NCBI GenBank assembly: GCA_902464015.1
Contig: CABQHM010000049.1
Coordinates: 1-24,179 of the forward strand
Reading direction: 5' to 3'
Length of the DNA: 24,179 nt
DNA from: an uncultured Coriobacteriales bacterium
Lineage (GTDB): Bacteria; Actinomycetota; Coriobacteriia; Coriobacteriales; UMGS124
Part shown: positions 21,945 through 24,179 of the stretch, in pieces
Position numbering within the stretch: the stretch's first letter is position 1
How the letters are laid out: each line of letters begins with the position of its first letter
Translations under genes and position numbers: made by a program
Notes under the pieces: generated by a model
Database searches by the model: none
The model's input: the letters and a program-made list of their open reading frames with translations, nothing else
Told to the model about the DNA's origin: nothing

Positions 21945-24179
21945 CTAGCTGCGACCGCGCAGCTTGCGGCCGATTGCCTTGAGCGTCTCGCGGCGCTTGG
22001 ATCCGACCGGGCAGATGGGGTCGATGATGCGGCGGATGGGGTTCTTGGGGTCTACCACCTTCTCGTGCATCTTGGGGGCGGTCATGCCCGCCTTGCCCGA
22101 CAGGACCGCAAGCATGAGCTCGTAGAACGGCGTTTGGCGCGCATAGTGCCAGTAACGCTCGGCAAAGTCGCATCCCGGATATTTCCAGGGCTTCTCGAGG
22201 CCCGCATAGTGGATGACGAGCGGCTCGGTGCGCGAGGCGTTGTAGGCGGCGAACGCCTCGGCGGGGGCGAACGAGAAGACCTTGCTTACGCGGTCGCCGC
22301 AGTCGTGCATGACGTTCCAGCGCCAGTCCAGGTAGGTTACGCGGCCCTCGCATGCCGCATTGAGTACGTCCTGGTCGTTGTAGATGAGTGCGTTGTTCGA
22401 GGCGAGCTTGAGCCACTCCTCCATGGGGTGCAGCTGGCGCATCTGCTCGGTATTGAGCACGAGCACGCCGGCCTGCAGGTAGTTGTAGGGGTCTTTCATG
22501 TGGAGGATGCGCTCGTTGTAGCTCGTGTGGTCGCTGCCCGGGGCGTTGAGGTTGCCCAGGAAGTCGATATCGTGGGCGGCTGCCAGCAGGTTGTCGCCGA
22601 GCTCGACCTGCCAGAGCTGCGAGATGTCGCCCTCCACCACGAGGTCGGAGTCGAGGTAGAGCACCTTGTCGTACCAGGGCATGAGCTCTTGGATGAGGAA
22701 GCGGAAGTACGTCTCGATGCCGATGTGGGCGTTGTTGGTGCGCAGGTTGTACTTGTCCACCAGGCTGCCCGCTTCGGCGAAGCGCACGCTTGCCTTGCCG
22801 CTGGCCTCGAGGAACGCGCGCATGATGCGCTGGTGGTCGGCCGTGATGCCGTTCTGGAGCACCACGACGTCGTAGAAATAGGCGTCGGAGGCGTTGGCGA
22901 GCACGGAGTGGATCGTGGTGGTGAGCATGGGGACGTAGTTGTCGTCGGCCGCGAAGACCACGGGAATCGTGGGCCTCCAGGGCTGCGGCACTTGGGGCTG
23001 CCCAAGGCGCGGTGCGGGCTCGGGATGCTCGAAGTGCACGCACTGCACCTGCTTGCGCTTCCATCCGCGTCCCGTGCGCTCGGCGTGCATGAGGAAGATG
23101 TTGAGCAGACGTTCGGCCAGGTGGCCGGGGGTGCGCAGCGCCTCGCGGCTGTAGTGGGACATGTCGGTCTGGCGGCAGAACTCCTCCAGGATCGGGAAGA
23201 GCCAGGCACAGTACTCATCGAAGATGGCACGCTTCATCACGAACATGTTGCAGAAGCAGCTCTGCGGGCCGGCGAGGAAGGCGTCGGCGTCCCGCGCGTA
23301 GTCGGGGTTCTTCTCCTTGAGGATGGAGACGACACGGTCGAGGTCCTCGATATGCAGGCTGGGCGCTGCCGCGTATTGCTTGTGGGGCGTGGGTGTGCGA
23401 CCGGGGAAGGAGGAGAGCTTCTTGACCTCGGTGGTCATGACGTCCCAGCCCTCGATGGCTGCCTCGATGGCCTCGTCGGTAAGGCCGTACTTCTCCTGCG
23501 TCTGCGCGCAGATGCGCCCGTCCATGACCTCGCCGAAGGCGTTTTCTTCGTGGCGCGTGTCGGAGAAGTCGAAGTAGCGGCGGTAGTGGCAGAAGCCCAC
23601 GTAGGGCGAGTCGGTGTTCTTCCAGGCCCAGTATTGCGTCGTGAGCTCGCAGTATTGGGCATTGAGCTGCGAGATGTTCTCTCCCGCGTCGTCTTGTAGA
23701 CAGAAGGAGAAGCGCTTGGCGGCCTGGGCGGCACCCACTTGCACAGGCTGGAGGATGTCGCTGGCAAAGGTGTCCACGGGCTTGTGCGTGCTCACGAAGA
23801 TGCGGATGTCGCGCCCCTCGAAGCGGCTAAGACCGCGGCGCTCTTCCAGGTCCTTGAGGAAGTCTTGGGCGCGGCGGCGAAGGCGGATGAGGTAGGCGTC
23901 TCTGTCTGCGGCCTGCCCCGCCTGTGCGACGAGCCCGTCGGCCCAGGTGAGCCAGTCGTTTGCGGGGTCTGCCTCGTCGAGCGTCTCGCCCTTGCGCAGG
24001 GCTACCTCCATGCGGTTACCTGCAAGACGGAAGAGTTGGGCGGCACTGGCAGTGCGCCCGATAGTGTGGGCGAGCAGCTCTGCCCCGTCGGCCTTTGCTT
24101 CTTCCGGCAGGCAGGTGAGCCAGGCATCTGCCAGGGCGGTCGCGCAGCGCTGGCGCGTGGCATGCAGGCAGGCTTGCGC
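21945..24179 (-). CDS. DUF4422-GT8 fusion glycosyltransferase (5' end beyond window)
   Basis: The frame is open from its stop at 21945-21947 to the window edge, so at least 744 residues are encoded and the start is not visible. An internal ATG at 24011 is not likely to be the start, since uninterrupted alpha-helical coding sequence continues beyond it. After an N-terminal helical region comes a DUF4422 domain (about 23820 down to 23040) with IRIFVSTHKPVDT, QYWAWKN and VGFCHYRRYF. A GT8 domain follows (about 22980 down to 22100): IPVVFAADDNYVPML, the metal-binding DSD at 22644-22652 in LYLDSDLVVEGD, YNDQDVLNAA, and HYAGLEKPW. GT8 enzymes are retaining transferases using UDP-sugars; DUF4422 proteins are regarded as glycosyltransferases in surface-polysaccharide loci. 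The polypeptide should therefore add two sugars. It is convergent with the DUF4012 gene. Confidence 0.9.
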   Translation of the reverse strand, partial: AQACLHATRQRCATALADAWLTCLPEEAKADGAELLAHTIGRTASAAQLFRLAGNRMEVALRKGETLDEADPANDWLTWADGLVAQAGQAADRDAYLIRLRRRAQDFLKDLEERRGLSRFEGRDIRIFVSTHKPVDTFASDILQPVQVGAAQAAKRFSFCLQDDAGENISQLNAQYCELTTQYWAWKNTDSPYVGFCHYRRYFDFSDTRHEENAFGEVMDGRICAQTQEKYGLTDEAIEAAIEGWDVMTTEVKKLSSFPGRTPTPHKQYAAAPSLHIEDLDRVVSILKEKNPDYARDADAFLAGPQSCFCNMFVMKRAIFDEYCAWLFPILEEFCRQTDMSHYSREALRTPGHLAERLLNIFLMHAERTGRGWKRKQVQCVHFEHPEPAPRLGQPQVPQPWRPTIPVVFAADDNYVPMLTTTIHSVLANASDAYFYDVVVLQNGITADHQRIMRAFLEASGKASVRFAEAGSLVDKYNLRTNNAHIGIETYFRFLIQELMPWYDKVLYLDSDLVVEGDISQLWQVELGDNLLAAAHDIDFLGNLNAPGSDHTSYNERILHMKDPYNYLQAGVLVLNTEQMRQLHPMEEWLKLASNNALIYNDQDVLNAACEGRVTYLDWRWNVMHDCGDRVSKVFSFAPAEAFAAYNASRTEPLVIHYAGLEKPWKYPGCDFAERYWHYARQTPFYELMLAVLSGKAGMTAPKMHEKVVDPKNPIRRIIDPICPVGSKRRETLKAIGRKLRGRS

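Noticed and set aside
19993..23064. A minus-strand open frame of about 1000 codons running antisense to the DUF4012 gene and into the GT8 region
   Set aside because: It is composed of Arg/Ala/His-rich low-complexity sequence without domain motifs and overlaps two well-supported genes. High G+C DNA with few A+T-rich stop codons gives such frames by chance.
21843..23699. A plus-strand open frame of about 600 codons antisense to the DUF4422-GT8 gene
   Set aside because: The translation is Val/Gly/His-rich with no recognisable domain, whereas the minus strand has complete GT8 and DUF4422 motifs.
1..24179. tRNA or rRNA genes, CRISPR arrays, insertion sequences or transposases
   Set aside because: No clover-leaf tRNA, regularly spaced repeats, transposase-like protein or terminal inverted repeats with target duplications were recognised anywhere in the window.

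Overview
The window is a high-G+C bacterial segment devoted almost entirely to building and exporting a cell-surface polysaccharide. Codon use, several start sites backed by a clear Shine-Dalgarno sequence, the DUF4012 protein and the TagH/Wzt-like exporter suggest an actinobacterial genome, most likely class Coriobacteriia (Collinsella/Olsenella/Atopobium-like). That taxonomic placement is inference, because no rRNA or other marker gene is present.

Layout. (1) 1-1230: the end of an FMN-binding protein gene, its terminator, and a housekeeping RluA-type pseudouridine synthase. (2) 1231-1681: a long untranslated stretch, then a GT4-GT2 fusion glycosyltransferase (1682-3826). (3) 3846-4970, minus strand: an Orc1/Cdc6-like AAA ATPase with a winged-helix tail, divergent from the next block across a likely regulatory intergenic region. 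(4) 5189-12044, plus strand, an apparent operon: UDP-glucose 6-dehydrogenase (ugd), a coiled-coil plus TupA-like ATP-grasp ligase, a very large protein with three glycosyltransferase modules, and a GT2 enzyme. From the ATP-grasp gene onward the DNA is visibly poorer in G+C. (5) 12202-13416, minus strand: an acyltransferase-3 membrane protein, with a divergent GT2 (13504-14553). (6) 14671-16857: an ABC-2 polysaccharide exporter (permease plus ATPase with an extracytoplasmic domain), closed by a strong hairpin terminator. (7) 16929-18344, minus strand: the polyprenyl-phosphate sugar-phosphate transferase expected to start the glycan, divergent from a GT4 (18499-19683). (8) 19897-21765: a DUF4012 protein with a Tat-like signal. 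(9) 21945 to the window edge, minus strand: a DUF4422-GT8 fusion whose 5' end lies outside the window.

Working model (inference). The membrane transferase loads the first sugar phosphate onto undecaprenyl phosphate. At least eight glycosyltransferase modules elongate the chain, and UDP-glucuronate comes from Ugd. The ATP-grasp enzyme may form an amide on the uronic acid carboxyl, and the acyltransferase decorates the chain. The Wzm/Wzt-TagH-like pair exports it. No Wzx flippase or Wzy polymerase is visible in this window. The points most worth a second look are the ugd/ATP-grasp pairing, the three-headed glycosyltransferase, the Tat-type DUF4012 protein, the exporter ATPase's outer domain, and two LacI-operator-like palindromes.
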